From assembly GCA_947630515.1 (NCBI GenBank), contig CANRHY010000003.1, positions 1-20,171 on the forward strand: a stretch of 20,171 nucleotides of DNA, written 5' to 3'. The notes under the pieces are model-generated. The model was not told the DNA's origin. It did not search any database and saw only the letters and a list, made by a program, of their open reading frames with translations. Below are positions 7,970 to 15,297 of this stretch, piece after piece. Numbering within the stretch: position 1 is the stretch's first letter; every line of letters starts with the position of its first letter. The position numbers and the translations under genes are program-made. The stretch comes from an uncultured Bacilli bacterium. Lineage in GTDB: Bacteria; Bacillota_I; Bacilli_A; RF39; UBA660.

Positions 7970-8786
7970 TATGTTCCTCCATTTCAATAATTAAATTATC
8001 TAAAAATAAATTTATATTCAAGTTATATTCTAACATATTTTCATATTTATTTAAAACTATTAATTTATTTATTATAGATTTTTCTTCATTTTTTTCTGAT
8101 ATTTCTTTTATTTTACTCTCATAAGCCATAAAATCTTTACAAATTTCATATATCTTATAATTAAGAATATCTCTATAAAAATATTTCATAAGTCTTATAA
8201 AAGTTTTTAAAGTTTCTTTATCTACCTTTTTATCTAAGTAATTAAATTCATCTGCAATAATATCAATCCCAATTTTTTCATAATTCATAACAAAAGAAAC
8301 TACTTTATCAATAATTTCACTATCTATCTTTGATAATTCTAAATCACTGCCATTAGAAATAAATAAAACCTGACACCTAGATTTAATTGTTGGTAAAATT
8401 TTATTAACATTAGACGTAATTAAAAAAGCATATATATTTTTCTCAGGTTCTTCTATATACTTTAATAACGAATTAGAAGCATAATCATTCATAAGTTCAG
8501 CATGATCAATTATATAAATTCTATTATCATGAATTTGGGACATATATTTAAATTCACTTTGTAATTCCAAAATAGCTTCTTTTTTAATACTACCATTTTC
8601 TGGCTTTAAAATATAAATATCAGGATTATTATCAATATCAATTTTTTCATGAAAAAAATAATCAGAAAGAATTTCCTCAAGGTCCTCTTTAAGATTATCA
8701 TAATTAGTATTACATAACAAAAAAGAGTGCCCCACCCTATTAGATGAGAACATATTTTCAAAATGCTCTTTTAAAATTTTATTCAT
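7962..8786 (-). CDS. holB: DNA polymerase III delta' subunit
   Basis: A 274-residue clamp-loader subunit that works with DnaX and delta to open the DnaN ring. The N-terminus (residues 8-30) has the RuvB-like fold pattern HFENMFSSNRVGHSFLL. The Walker A position reads CNTNYDNLKED, with no GxxxxGKT, so ATP binding is unlikely, as in many delta' subunits. IYIIDHAELMN is the Walker B region. LLKYIEEPEKN and the SRC motif (IKSRCQVLF), which contributes the arginine finger to a neighbouring ATPase, are kept. The zinc module seen in E. coli delta' is absent. ATG 8786 follows AGGAAGTGA. In B. subtilis tmk, yaaQ and yaaR precede holB; here bofA does. Confidence 0.9.
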   Translation of the reverse strand: MNKILKEHFENMFSSNRVGHSFLLCNTNYDNLKEDLEEILSDYFFHEKIDIDNNPDIYILKPENGSIKKEAILELQSEFKYMSQIHDNRIYIIDHAELMNDYASNSLLKYIEEPEKNIYAFLITSNVNKILPTIKSRCQVLFISNGSDLELSKIDSEIIDKVVSFVMNYEKIGIDIIADEFNYLDKKVDKETLKTFIRLMKYFYRDILNYKIYEICKDFMAYESKIKEISEKNEEKSIINKLIVLNKYENMLEYNLNINLFLDNLIIEMEEHNE

Positions 8787-8799
8787 TTTGAATCACTTC

Positions 8800-8982
8800 C
8801 TACATACAATTTTTTAATATCAACAACCCAAACATTGCAGGAAGCCCAAGAAAAGTAACTGATAAAACCGTAACAACATTAATTGGTATAAATATTCCTA
8901 CACTACTAACTATTAAATCAAAAGTATAAATCATACATATTGCTATAACTAATTTTTTAATAAATAATACAAAATATTGCAT
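8800..8982 (-). CDS. bofA: BofA family small membrane protein (pro-sigma-K processing inhibitor)
   Basis: A 60-residue protein with two predicted membrane segments (about 5-28 and 34-56). The loop GIFIPINVVTVLSVTFLGLP matches the BofA signature, including the PIN motif that in B. subtilis helps inhibit the SpoIVFB protease. Length is close to the family's 80-90 but shorter at the N-terminus. It lies between recR and holB, the same relative position as B. subtilis bofA after recR-yaaL. GGAGGA lies five to six bases before ATG 8982. Whether it still controls sigma-K cannot be told from here; SpoIVFB is not in the window. Confidence 0.85.
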   Translation of the reverse strand: MQYFVLFIKKLVIAICMIYTFDLIVSSVGIFIPINVVTVLSVTFLGLPAMFGLLILKNCM

Positions 8983-9020
8983 AACTTTCCTCCAATAAAT
9001 TGTATTAATTAAATATTAAA

Positions 9021-9617
9021 TTATGATAAATATTTTCTATCTTCTATAGCTCTTATAATAGTTAAAGGATCTAAATATTCAATATCAGCATTAACAGGCA
9101 ATCCGTACGCAAGTCTTGATACTTTAACATTTTTATTTTCTAGTTTCTTTTGAATATATAAAGAGGTCATATCTCCTTCTACAGAAGAATTAAGGGCTAA
9201 AATAACTTCCTTAACTTCATCAGTAATTCTTTTAGATATCAAACTTAATATATTTATATCTTCTGGATTAATTTCATCTATCGGAGAAATAAGTCCACCC
9301 AATACATGATATAAACCATTATATTTTCCAGTACTTTCAAAAGCAAATGCACTTTTGGAATCCTCTACTACACATATAATAGATTTATCACGTGTTTTTG
9401 AAGAACAAACACTACATAAATCTTGACTAGATAAACAACCACATACAGAACAAGTACGAATATTATTTTTGAATTTAATCAAACTATCAGCCATTTTTTC
9501 AACTTTATCTTTATCAAGTTCATTTATAGCATAAACATATCTTTCAGCAGATTTATCTCCGACTCCAGGAAGTTCTTTAAAACTATCTTTTAAATCTTGA
9601 AATTCTAAAGGATACAT
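9021..9617 (-). CDS. recR: Recombination mediator RecR
   Basis: A 198-residue protein that forms a DNA-encircling clamp and with RecF/RecO loads RecA at gaps. A helix-hairpin-helix (LPGVGDKSAERY, 16-27) is followed by a C4 zinc finger (Cys56, 59, 68, 71). The Toprim domain has VVEDSKSAFAFE and LALNSSVEGDMTS. The C-terminal Walker-B-like YGLPVNADIEYLD completes the family pattern. Its length equals the canonical 198. It starts three bases after the ebfC stop; GGAGGG lies 12 bases before ATG 9617, inside ebfC. The dnaX-ebfC-recR order is one of the most conserved bacterial operons. Confidence 0.97.
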   Translation of the reverse strand: MYPLEFQDLKDSFKELPGVGDKSAERYVYAINELDKDKVEKMADSLIKFKNNIRTCSVCGCLSSQDLCSVCSSKTRDKSIICVVEDSKSAFAFESTGKYNGLYHVLGGLISPIDEINPEDINILSLISKRITDEVKEVILALNSSVEGDMTSLYIQKKLENKNVKVSRLAYGLPVNADIEYLDPLTIIRAIEDRKYLS

Positions 9618-9620
9618 TAT

Positions 9621-9914
9621 TTAAAATAACCCTCCAAGTCCACCAGCATATTTACCAAGTTTTTCTTCTTTCATTTTGGATATTTGTGATAAAGCATCAT
9701 TAATAGAAATCATTACCATATCTTCAAGCATTTCTTTATCACTTAATACTGAACTATCTACAATTTCAACTTTTGTTACAGACATTTTACCAGTCATAGT
9801 AACATTTACTGCTCCACTTTTACCAGTAAAAGTAGAATTTTCAATTTCAGTATTTGCCTTTTCCAATTCCTTTTGTACTCTTTGTGCTTGAGCCATTAAA
9901 CTTTGCATATTCAT
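9621..9914 (-). CDS. ebfC: YbaB/EbfC nucleoid-associated protein
   Basis: A 97-residue DNA-binding protein of the YbaB/EbfC family. It starts MNMQSLMAQAQRVQKELEKA, a long N-terminal helix. A central sheet (GAVNVTMTGKMSVTKVEI) and a C-terminal helix follow, ending in a Gly-rich tail GGLGGLF. The family forms dimers that bind and compact DNA with little sequence preference. AGGAGG lies seven bases before ATG 9914, in the 15-bp gap after dnaX, so it is cotranscribed with dnaX and recR. Confidence 0.95.
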   Translation of the reverse strand: MNMQSLMAQAQRVQKELEKANTEIENSTFTGKSGAVNVTMTGKMSVTKVEIVDSSVLSDKEMLEDMVMISINDALSQISKMKEEKLGKYAGGLGGLF

Positions 9915-9929
9915 ATAAAATCCTCCTAT

Positions 9930-11630
9930 CTATTTTACACTTATACTATCTTCACCGAATAAATCAAGTGCAGAATTCTCGAGATTATTTAAATTATCTC
10001 TCACTTCTAATTTTACATCATTTTCATCAATTTTAACATAAGAAATATTATTTTTTTTATTATAAATAAATTCTTTCTTTAAATTTTCCCATTCATTAAA
10101 AGTCACAGCAACGATTTTATAAGAAATATCATATATTTCATTAAGAAAAATTTCAATTTGTTTATAATTAGAATCAAACACAGGAATATATGATTCATCA
10201 GGAAAAGCAAAGAGCAAGTATTCTTTAGAAGCCGCTACTACATGTCCATCAATTAACAGAGCAGCAAAAGTATTATAAAGTTTACTAGAAATATAATCAT
10301 TAATTCTATCATAATCTTTAATAACTGAGTTTAAAATATCTTTAGATGCTTCTGAGAAAACATTATTTATTCTAATATCTTTTAATTTTTTTAAACTAGA
10401 TTCACCACTTTCTTCTATCTTCAAAGTAGTATCATCTTTTTTTTCTTTTTTATTTTCATTTTCGATTATATCTTGTGGATTATTTTCTGTTTTTATTTCT
10501 AAATTGTTAATAACTTCTGAATCTGTATTTTGAATTTGTGAATAAGATACTTCTTTTTCATCACTTTGATCTAATATATTAGATATTTGAAAAAGATAAA
10601 TTTCAAATAACAATTTTTGGTCAGTAGTATTTTTCATCTCATATGTAAGTTCAGTTAATAACTTGGTAATAGCAATTAAATTATCATGTGAAATAGAATA
10701 TTTGTTTAAGTTATCACTATAACTTTTATCAAAATAGTCATTAATTTGAATATTAATACTATAATTTCTAATAAAAAGAAGCATTGAATTAACAATATCA
10801 AGATAATTACGACCATTCAATGAAAGTTCACTAACATAATCTAGTAACAAATCATATTTTTTATCACAAAGATAATCAAATAATCTAAAAATAGTACTAA
10901 TTGAAACATTTCCACTTAATTTATCAATATCTTCAATAGTAATATTTTCCTTATCCAATGATATTACTTGATCTAATAAATTAATCGCGTCTCTAAGTCC
11001 ACCATCAGACAACTTTGCAATATATTTAATCACATCATCAGGTAAATTTACATTTTCATTTGACAATATAAAGTTTAACCTTTTAACCAACGATTCTAAA
11101 TCAATTTTATTAAAGTCAAATCTTTGACATCTTGACAATATTGTTAAAGGAATTTTATTTGGCTCTGTCGTTGCTAAAATGAAAATCACATGTTCTGGGG
11201 GTTCTTCTAAAGTCTTTAATAAAGCATTAAAAGCTCCTGTTGATAACATATGTACTTCATCGATAATATAGATTTTATATTTACAAAAATTTGGTAAAAG
11301 TTTAACATTATCTCTTAAAGTTCTAATCTCGTCAACACCATTATTACTAGCAGCATCAATTTCTATAATATCAGTATCATTAACCTGTAATTCTTTACAA
11401 ACTGTACAATTACCACAAACATCATCAGTAAAATTTTGACAATTTACAGCATGCGCAAATATCTTAGCAATGCTAGTCTTACCCGTTCCTCTAGGCCCAG
11501 TAAATAAATATGCATGAGTTACATGATTGTTAATAATTGAATTTTTTAATACATCAACTATAACATCTTGACCAACAACATTCTTAAAATTAGTCGGTCT
11601 ATATTTTCTATATAAAGCTGTATACGACAT
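9930..11630 (-). CDS. dnaX: DNA polymerase III subunits tau (and probably gamma), DnaX
   Basis: A 566-residue clamp-loader ATPase. Walker A GPRGTGKT is at 45-52, the zinc module at Cys64, 72, 75 and 78, the DEVH Walker B box at 124-127, and SRC (sensor 1/arginine finger) at 166-168. Domain III extends to about 360. A low-complexity Lys/Glu/Asn linker (about 370-410) is followed by a tau C-terminal domain. The linker codes an A.AAA.AAA slippery heptamer at 10443-10437 with a stem-loop six bases downstream. A -1 shift there ends at once at TGA, giving a 399-residue gamma-like product. ATG 11630 is five bases after AGGAGG. A terminator-like hairpin upstream overlaps the approach to this ribosome site. 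Confidence 0.97.
   Translation of the reverse strand: MSYTALYRKYRPTNFKNVVGQDVIVDVLKNSIINNHVTHAYLFTGPRGTGKTSIAKIFAHAVNCQNFTDDVCGNCTVCKELQVNDTDIIEIDAASNNGVDEIRTLRDNVKLLPNFCKYKIYIIDEVHMLSTGAFNALLKTLEEPPEHVIFILATTEPNKIPLTILSRCQRFDFNKIDLESLVKRLNFILSNENVNLPDDVIKYIAKLSDGGLRDAINLLDQVISLDKENITIEDIDKLSGNVSISTIFRLFDYLCDKKYDLLLDYVSELSLNGRNYLDIVNSMLLFIRNYSINIQINDYFDKSYSDNLNKYSISHDNLIAITKLLTELTYEMKNTTDQKLLFEIYLFQISNILDQSDEKEVSYSQIQNTDSEVINNLEIKTENNPQDIIENENKKEKKDDTTLKIEESGESSLKKLKDIRINNVFSEASKDILNSVIKDYDRINDYISSKLYNTFAALLIDGHVVAASKEYLLFAFPDESYIPVFDSNYKQIEIFLNEIYDISYKIVAVTFNEWENLKKEFIYNKKNNISYVKIDENDVKLEVRDNLNNLENSALDLFGEDSISVK
10404..10443 (-). promoter_or_regulatory. Candidate -1 programmed frameshift signal in dnaX
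   Basis: In the dnaX frame the heptamer A.AAA.AAA (10443-10437) follows codon GAA. A spacer GATGAT of six nt leads to an 8-bp stem, ACTACTTT (10430-10423) with AAAGTGGT (10411-10404), one G-U pair, 11-nt loop. A -1 slip gives Arg then TGA (10434-10432). The arrangement parallels E. coli dnaX, where the shifted frame also stops within two codons. The run of eight A could alternatively cause transcriptional slippage. Confidence 0.6.
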
Positions 11631-11646
11631 AAAAACCTCCTAAAAA

Positions 11647-11673
11647 AATTATATCACTAAAAAGTGAATAATT
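11647..11673 (-). terminator. Terminator or attenuator hairpin between tadA and dnaX
   Basis: On the minus strand the arms AATTATTCACT and AGTGATATAATT pair (5 + 5 bp with a small internal loop, TTTT loop) and are followed by seven T. The T run leads directly into the dnaX AGGAGG. It may end the tadA transcript or tune dnaX. Confidence 0.5.
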
Positions 11674-11681
11674 ATACAAAA

Positions 11682-12089
11682 TCATCTTAACTTTTTAAAA
11701 AAATTTGTTAACAATTCTACTAATTTTTGTGAATAAATACTATCTAATTTGATAATATCAGTTTTTAGATTTATATTCTTTTTATTTTGTACCAAATAAT
11801 ATACTTTGTTAATTCTTGACTCTTTAATTACCTCTAAACACATATGACAAGGATACATAGTTACATACATATCACATTCAGAAAGTCTCCAATCTTTTAG
11901 TTTTTTACTAGCTTTTATAATGCTTATAATTTCAGCATGATCTAAAGGATTATGTGAATAACTTCTCTTATTTATAGCACTAGATATAATCTTACCTTTC
12001 CTTACCACCAAAGCTGCCACTGGAACTTCACCCATCTTATATGCTTTTAAAGATAATTTATAAAGTTTTTCATATATCTTATCTATCAT
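11682..12089 (-). CDS. tadA: tRNA-specific adenosine deaminase TadA
   Basis: A 135-residue zinc deaminase that converts A34 to inosine in tRNA-Arg(ACG), needed to read CGN codons. HAE (51-53) gives the zinc His and the catalytic Glu; PCHMC (80-84) supplies Cys81 and Cys84. The usual EPCxMC is YPCHMC here. The N-terminal AYKMGEVPVAALVV fits the family. It is 15-30 residues shorter than typical TadA, mostly at the C-terminus. A related cytidine or guanine deaminase is the alternative, but the position next to the SRP RNA and dnaX is exactly that of B. subtilis tadA (yaaJ). AAGGTGA precedes ATG 12089 by about six bases. It starts just after the SRP RNA terminator. Confidence 0.9.
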   Translation of the reverse strand: MIDKIYEKLYKLSLKAYKMGEVPVAALVVRKGKIISSAINKRSYSHNPLDHAEIISIIKASKKLKDWRLSECDMYVTMYPCHMCLEVIKESRINKVYYLVQNKKNINLKTDIIKLDSIYSQKLVELLTNFFKKLR

Positions 12090-12111
12090 AAAAAATCACC
12101 TTATTATTATT

Positions 12112-12190
12112 AAAAAAGCACACACATATAATTAGTGTTAAGGCTGCTATTTTCCAATCCTGACCTGATTCCACGTTATATGTTGTGCCA
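12112..12190 (-). ncRNA. ffs: Signal recognition particle RNA, short 4.5S-like form
   Basis: About 78 nt. The apical domain reads GGTCAGGATTGGAAAATAGCAG: the 5' GGUCAGG and 3' AGCAGCC strands of the Ffh-binding loop are intact, with a GGAA tetraloop. The closing pairs are AUU/AAU where E. coli has UCC/GGA, a compensated change. An outer stem (GCACA...CATATAA with TTATATG...TGTGC) ends in TTTTTT, so the RNA ends as its own terminator. The Alu domain of the roughly 270-nt Bacillus RNA is missing. The site between tadA and the upstream gene matches B. subtilis scr. Confidence 0.93.
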
Positions 12191-12195
12191 ATAAA

Positions 12196-12223
12196 ATTAT
12201 AACATATTAAAAAAATAATACAA
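12196..12223 (-). promoter_or_regulatory. Promoter of the SRP RNA
   Basis: -35 TTGTAT (12223-12218), a 16-bp spacer, and a perfect -10 TATAAT (12201-12196) on the minus strand. The predicted start near 12189 coincides with the first paired base of the RNA. The nearest parS palindrome ends only four bases upstream of the -35. Confidence 0.8.
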
Positions 12224-12227
12224 CCAT

Positions 12228-12259
12228 AATTGTAATGTTTCACGTGGAACATTACAATT
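12228..12259. promoter_or_regulatory. parS site 1 (hybrid core)
   Basis: Core TGTTTCACGTGGAACA at 12236-12251 is the only asymmetric copy: its left half is the TTTC type and its right half the GGAA type. The palindrome spans 32 bp with this one mismatch pair. It lies four bp upstream of the SRP RNA -35 element. Confidence 0.88.
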
Positions 12260-12359
12260 CATAATAATAATTAATATAAAAAATTAAAATGTTTATAACT
12301 TATTCTTATAATTCTTTTTAATCAAACTATAAGAAAAAAGTTTTTTATTATAAGCATTT

Positions 12360-12393
12360 TATTTCTAATGTTCCACGTGGAACATTAGAAATA
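12360..12393. promoter_or_regulatory. parS site 2
   Basis: Core TGTTCCACGTGGAACA at 12369-12384 inside a perfect 34-bp palindrome; site-specific arms TATTTCT and AGAAATA. Confidence 0.9.
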
Positions 12394-12455
12394 GATATAC
12401 ATTAATTAAATTACTAATAAATCAACTCGACCAATAAAAGAAATTATGCTTACTA

Positions 12456-12481
12456 ATTAATGTTTCACGTGAAACATTAAT
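12456..12481. promoter_or_regulatory. parS site 3
   Basis: Core TGTTTCACGTGAAACA at 12461-12476, identical to the B. subtilis consensus, in a 26-bp perfect palindrome. Beyond one mismatch, three more pairs (ACT/AGT) extend it to 12452-12485. Confidence 0.92.
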
Positions 12482-12487
12482 CAGTTT

Positions 12488-12521
12488 ATTAAATTTATAT
12501 AATTATACATATAAATTTAAT
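12488..12521. repeat. A/T-only inverted repeat between parS sites 3 and 4
   Basis: Two 13-base arms (12488-12500 and 12509-12521) are perfectly complementary around an 8-base loop. There is no CACGTG core. In such AT-rich DNA it may be chance, or an easily melted cruciform. Confidence 0.45.
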
Positions 12522-12549
12522 TAAATATTAGTTAATTATAATAATTTGT

Positions 12550-12579
12550 TATTCAATGTTCCACGTGGAACATTGAATA
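12550..12579. promoter_or_regulatory. parS site 4
   Basis: Core TGTTCCACGTGGAACA at 12557-12572 in a perfect 30-bp palindrome; site-specific arms TATTC and GAATA. Confidence 0.9.
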
Positions 12580-12657
12580 TATTATAAAATCTGATAATAT
12601 CATTTTTATCTTTTATTAAAAAACAATTCAAAAGTTATTGTTATTTAAATAAATTTA

Positions 12658-12685
12658 TAACAATGTTCCACGTGGAACATTGTTA
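12658..12685. promoter_or_regulatory. parS site 5
   Basis: Core TGTTCCACGTGGAACA at 12664-12679 in a perfect 28-bp palindrome; site-specific arms TAAC and GTTA. Confidence 0.9.
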
Positions 12686-12750
12686 ATTATCTAAAGTTTA
12701 TTATATTTTTATTTAAAATTTTTAATATTAAATAAACAATCGAAAAAAAC

Positions 12751-12782
12751 ATATCTAATGTTTCACGTGAAACATTAGATAT
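12751..12782. promoter_or_regulatory. parS site 6
   Basis: Core TGTTTCACGTGAAACA at 12759-12774 in a perfect 32-bp palindrome; arms ATATCT and AGATAT. On the minus strand it is followed by G and seven T, so in RNA it would look like an intrinsic terminator. Confidence 0.92.
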
Positions 12783-12801
12783 TTATTATTTATAAAATCC
12801 A

Positions 12802-12835
12802 AAAAGGTAATGTTCCACGTGGAACATTACCTTTT
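12802..12835 (-). terminator. parS site 7, which also forms the gyrA terminator-like hairpin
   Basis: Core TGTTCCACGTGGAACA at 12811-12826 in a perfect 34-bp palindrome; arms AAAAGGT and ACCTTTT. It overlaps two bases of the gyrA stop codon. In minus-strand RNA it folds into a stem of up to 15 bp followed by a U-rich stretch (TTTTTGGATTTT), so it probably ends the recF-gyrB-gyrA transcript as well as being a ParB site. Confidence 0.8.
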
Positions 12836-15287
12836 ATTCATTTTCATTGTTGATAACTTCTTCGCTATTTTCTTCTATATATTTGTTAACTACAGAAATA
12901 GTTGCTACTGCGTTATTATCTTTTAAATTAATAAGTCTTACTCCTTGTGTTACTCTTCCCATTTTTGAAATGCCGTTAATATCAAGCCTTATTACGATGC
13001 CTTCGTTAGTTACAATCATCAAATCATTGTCATCTGTCACTGATTTAAATCCAACAATTTTACCATTTTTATCAGTTATATTTAATGTCTTAACACCTTT
13101 ACTTCCTCGTTTAGTTTCTCTATATTCTGAAACTGGTGTTTTCTTTCCATAACCCTTTTCAGTAACAACTAATACATCATTATTTTCATTAGTAACTTCC
13201 ATACCTACACAAGTGTCATTAATCAAATTAATTCCACGTACACCTGTAGCGGTACGACCCATAATACGGACTTCACTTTCATTAAACCTTACCATTCTAC
13301 CTAATGAAGAACACATTAATATCTGATCATTACCAGTAGATTTTTTAACTGAAATTAATTCATCATCATCTCTTAAAGATATAGCTATTTTACCACTTTG
13401 TCTAATATTATCAAATTCACTAATTAACGTTCTCTTTATAACACCATTTTTAGTACCAAAAACTAAATATTTATCAGAATTTTCTTTTTCAATTTTAACT
13501 ACTGTACTAATTGTTTCGTCCTTATCAACTTGAATCAAATTAACAAGTGGCAAACCTTTTGAAGTTCTAGAAAATTCTGGCACTTCATAACCTTTTAACC
13601 TATAAACTCTTCCTTTGCTACTAAAGAATAATAGAAAATCGTGTGTGGATAAGTTTATTATTTGCTCTACAAAATCTTCCTCATTTGTACCCATTCCTTT
13701 AATTCCAACACCGCCTCTATGTTGAGTTTTATAAGTATCTGTTGTAATTCTCTTAATATAGTTCTTGTTGGTTAATGTAATAATTACATCTTCTTCAGGA
13801 ATTAAAGATTCATCTTCTATATAATCTATAGCTGACATATCAATTTTTGTTCTTCTTTCATCTGCATATTTATTCTTAATCTCTAACATTTCTTCCTTTA
13901 TAATGTTAACAACTTTTTCATCACTAGCCAAAACACCGCGTAATTCTTCAATAAGCTTAACTAAATCTGCAAGCTCACTTTCTATCTTAGATCTCTCTAA
14001 GCCTGTCAAACGCCTTAATTTTAATTCTAGAATACTATCTGCTTGAACTTCATCTAATGCAAATCTACTCATTAAAGTATTCTTTGCAACACTATCACTT
14101 TCACTATTTCTGATAATGTTAATAACTTCATCTAGATTATCTAAAGCTATTTTATAACCTTCTAGAATATGGACTCTCTTAAGAGCCCTATCTAACTCAA
14201 ACTTTGTTCTTCTAATAATAACTTCCTTTTGAAAATCTACATATTTAGCAATAATATCCTTAAGTCCTAAGGTTTTAGGAGTCTTTTGGTCAATCATAAG
14301 AAAATTAATTCCATAACTTGTTTGAAGTTGTGTATGTTTATAAAGATTATTAAGAACAACATTAGCATTTGCATCTTTTTTTACAGTTACAACTATTCTA
14401 ATACCATTTTCAAGGTTTGTTTCCTCATGTAAATCTGCTATACCATCAATAACCTTATCCCTTACAAGCTCACCAATACGTTGTTGTAAATCTCTTTTAT
14501 TTACTTGATAAGGAATCTCTGTAATAATTATTTTACTCTTACCATTACTCTCCTCTATGTCTGCTTTAGCTCTTATAGTAATAGTACCTTTACCTGTTTC
14601 ATAAGCTTTTACAATACCTGAATTTCCAAGAATAACTGCCCCAGTTGGAAAATCTGGTCCTTTAATATATTTCATTAATTCTTGTGTTGTAATATCATTA
14701 TTTTCAAGATATGCAATACAGCCATCAATAGTTTCCCCTAAATTATGTGGTGGAATATTAGTAGCCATACCAACAGCAATACCCATGGCGCCATTTACTA
14801 AAATATTAGGAAATCTACTAGGAAGAACTGTAGGTTCCTTTGAAGTTGAGTCAAAGTTATCAGTAAAATCTACTGTATCTTTATTTATATCCCTTAAAAG
14901 TTCCATACTAATTTTAGATAACCTTGATTCAGTATAACGCATTGCTGCAGCTCCATCTCCATCTAGCGAACCAAAGTTTCCGTGTCCTTCTACTAACGTA
15001 TGTCTATAACTAAATGGTTGAGCCATTCTAACTAAAGAATCATATATAGCAGTATCTCCGTGTGGGTGATAACTACCCATTACATCTCCGACCATTTTTG
15101 CGCTTTTCCTAAAAGGTTTATCTGGTGTATAACCATTTTCATACATTGAATACAATATTCTTCTATGTACCGGCTTTAACCCATCTCTTAAATCAGGAAG
15201 CGCACGTGCAACTATAACACTCATTGAATAATCAAGAAACGATGTCTCCATCTCTTTTACTATATTTTCATTTTTAATATTATCCAT
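12834..15287 (-). CDS. gyrA: DNA gyrase subunit A
   Basis: An 817-residue type IIA topoisomerase subunit; it cuts and rejoins DNA while GyrB supplies ATP hydrolysis, giving negative supercoils. [20 protein letters not shown] (23-42) opens the winged-helix region. The catalytic Tyr is residue 118 in [10 protein letters not shown]. The quinolone-pocket segment [10 protein letters not shown] (74-83) has Thr79 and Asp83 at the positions of E. coli Ser83 and Asp87. The GyrA box [10 protein letters not shown] in the C-terminal pinwheel identifies gyrase rather than topoisomerase IV ParC. ATG 15287 is six bases after AGGAGG and 10 bp after gyrB. The stop codon runs into parS site 7. Confidence 0.97.
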   Translation of the reverse strand: MDNIKNENIVKEMETSFLDYSMSVIVARALPDLRDGLKPVHRRILYSMYENGYTPDKPFRKSAKMVGDVMGSYHPHGDTAIYDSLVRMAQPFSYRHTLVEGHGNFGSLDGDGAAAMRYTESRLSKISMELLRDINKDTVDFTDNFDSTSKEPTVLPSRFPNILVNGAMGIAVGMATNIPPHNLGETIDGCIAYLENNDITTQELMKYIKGPDFPTGAVILGNSGIVKAYETGKGTITIRAKADIEESNGKSKIIITEIPYQVNKRDLQQRIGELVRDKVIDGIADLHEETNLENGIRIVVTVKKDANANVVLNNLYKHTQLQTSYGINFLMIDQKTPKTLGLKDIIAKYVDFQKEVIIRRTKFELDRALKRVHILEGYKIALDNLDEVINIIRNSESDSVAKNTLMSRFALDEVQADSILELKLRRLTGLERSKIESELADLVKLIEELRGVLASDEKVVNIIKEEMLEIKNKYADERRTKIDMSAIDYIEDESLIPEEDVIITLTNKNYIKRITTDTYKTQHRGGVGIKGMGTNEEDFVEQIINLSTHDFLLFFSSKGRVYRLKGYEVPEFSRTSKGLPLVNLIQVDKDETISTVVKIEKENSDKYLVFGTKNGVIKRTLISEFDNIRQSGKIAISLRDDDELISVKKSTGNDQILMCSSLGRMVRFNESEVRIMGRTATGVRGINLINDTCVGMEVTNENNDVLVVTEKGYGKKTPVSEYRETKRGSKGVKTLNITDKNGKIVGFKSVTDDNDLMIVTNEGIVIRLDINGISKMGRVTQGVRLINLKDNNAVATISVVNKYIEENSEEVINNENE
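13644..13652 (-). promoter_or_regulatory. DnaA-box match inside gyrA
   Basis: TTATCCACA on the minus strand is a perfect consensus DnaA box. It is isolated within coding sequence, so binding is possible but a function is not shown. Confidence 0.35.
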
Positions 15288-15297
15288 ACAAAACCTC

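Larger units (their letters stand above)
12228..12835. repeat. Array of seven extended parS palindromes (centromere-like cluster)
   Basis: The gene-free interval between gyrA and the SRP RNA contains seven copies of the 20-bp unit AATGTTYCACGTGRAACATT. Centre-to-centre distances are 133, 92, 96, 107, 95 and 52 bp. The inner 16 bp match the bacterial ParB site parS. Outside the 20-bp unit each copy continues as a palindrome for 3-7 further base pairs, with a different sequence at each site. The DNA between sites is almost pure A/T and has no ORF. Inference: this is the main ParB loading centre of the chromosome. Confidence 0.92.

Noticed and set aside
7970..7987. TTG start for yaaT
   Set aside because: GGAGG lies within this extension and is well spaced for ATG 7969, which begins the conserved N-terminus.
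9389..9394. CACGTG inside recR as an eighth parS site
   Set aside because: Only the central hexamer and part of one half match; the flanks lack TGTTY/RAACA symmetry. The same holds for CACGTG at 15203-15208 (gyrA) and 16032-16037 (gyrB).
12304..12358. Other AT-rich inverted repeats between parS sites 1 and 2 (CTTATA / TATAAG and A/T runs)
   Set aside because: Imperfect and composed almost only of A and T, so expected by chance at this composition.
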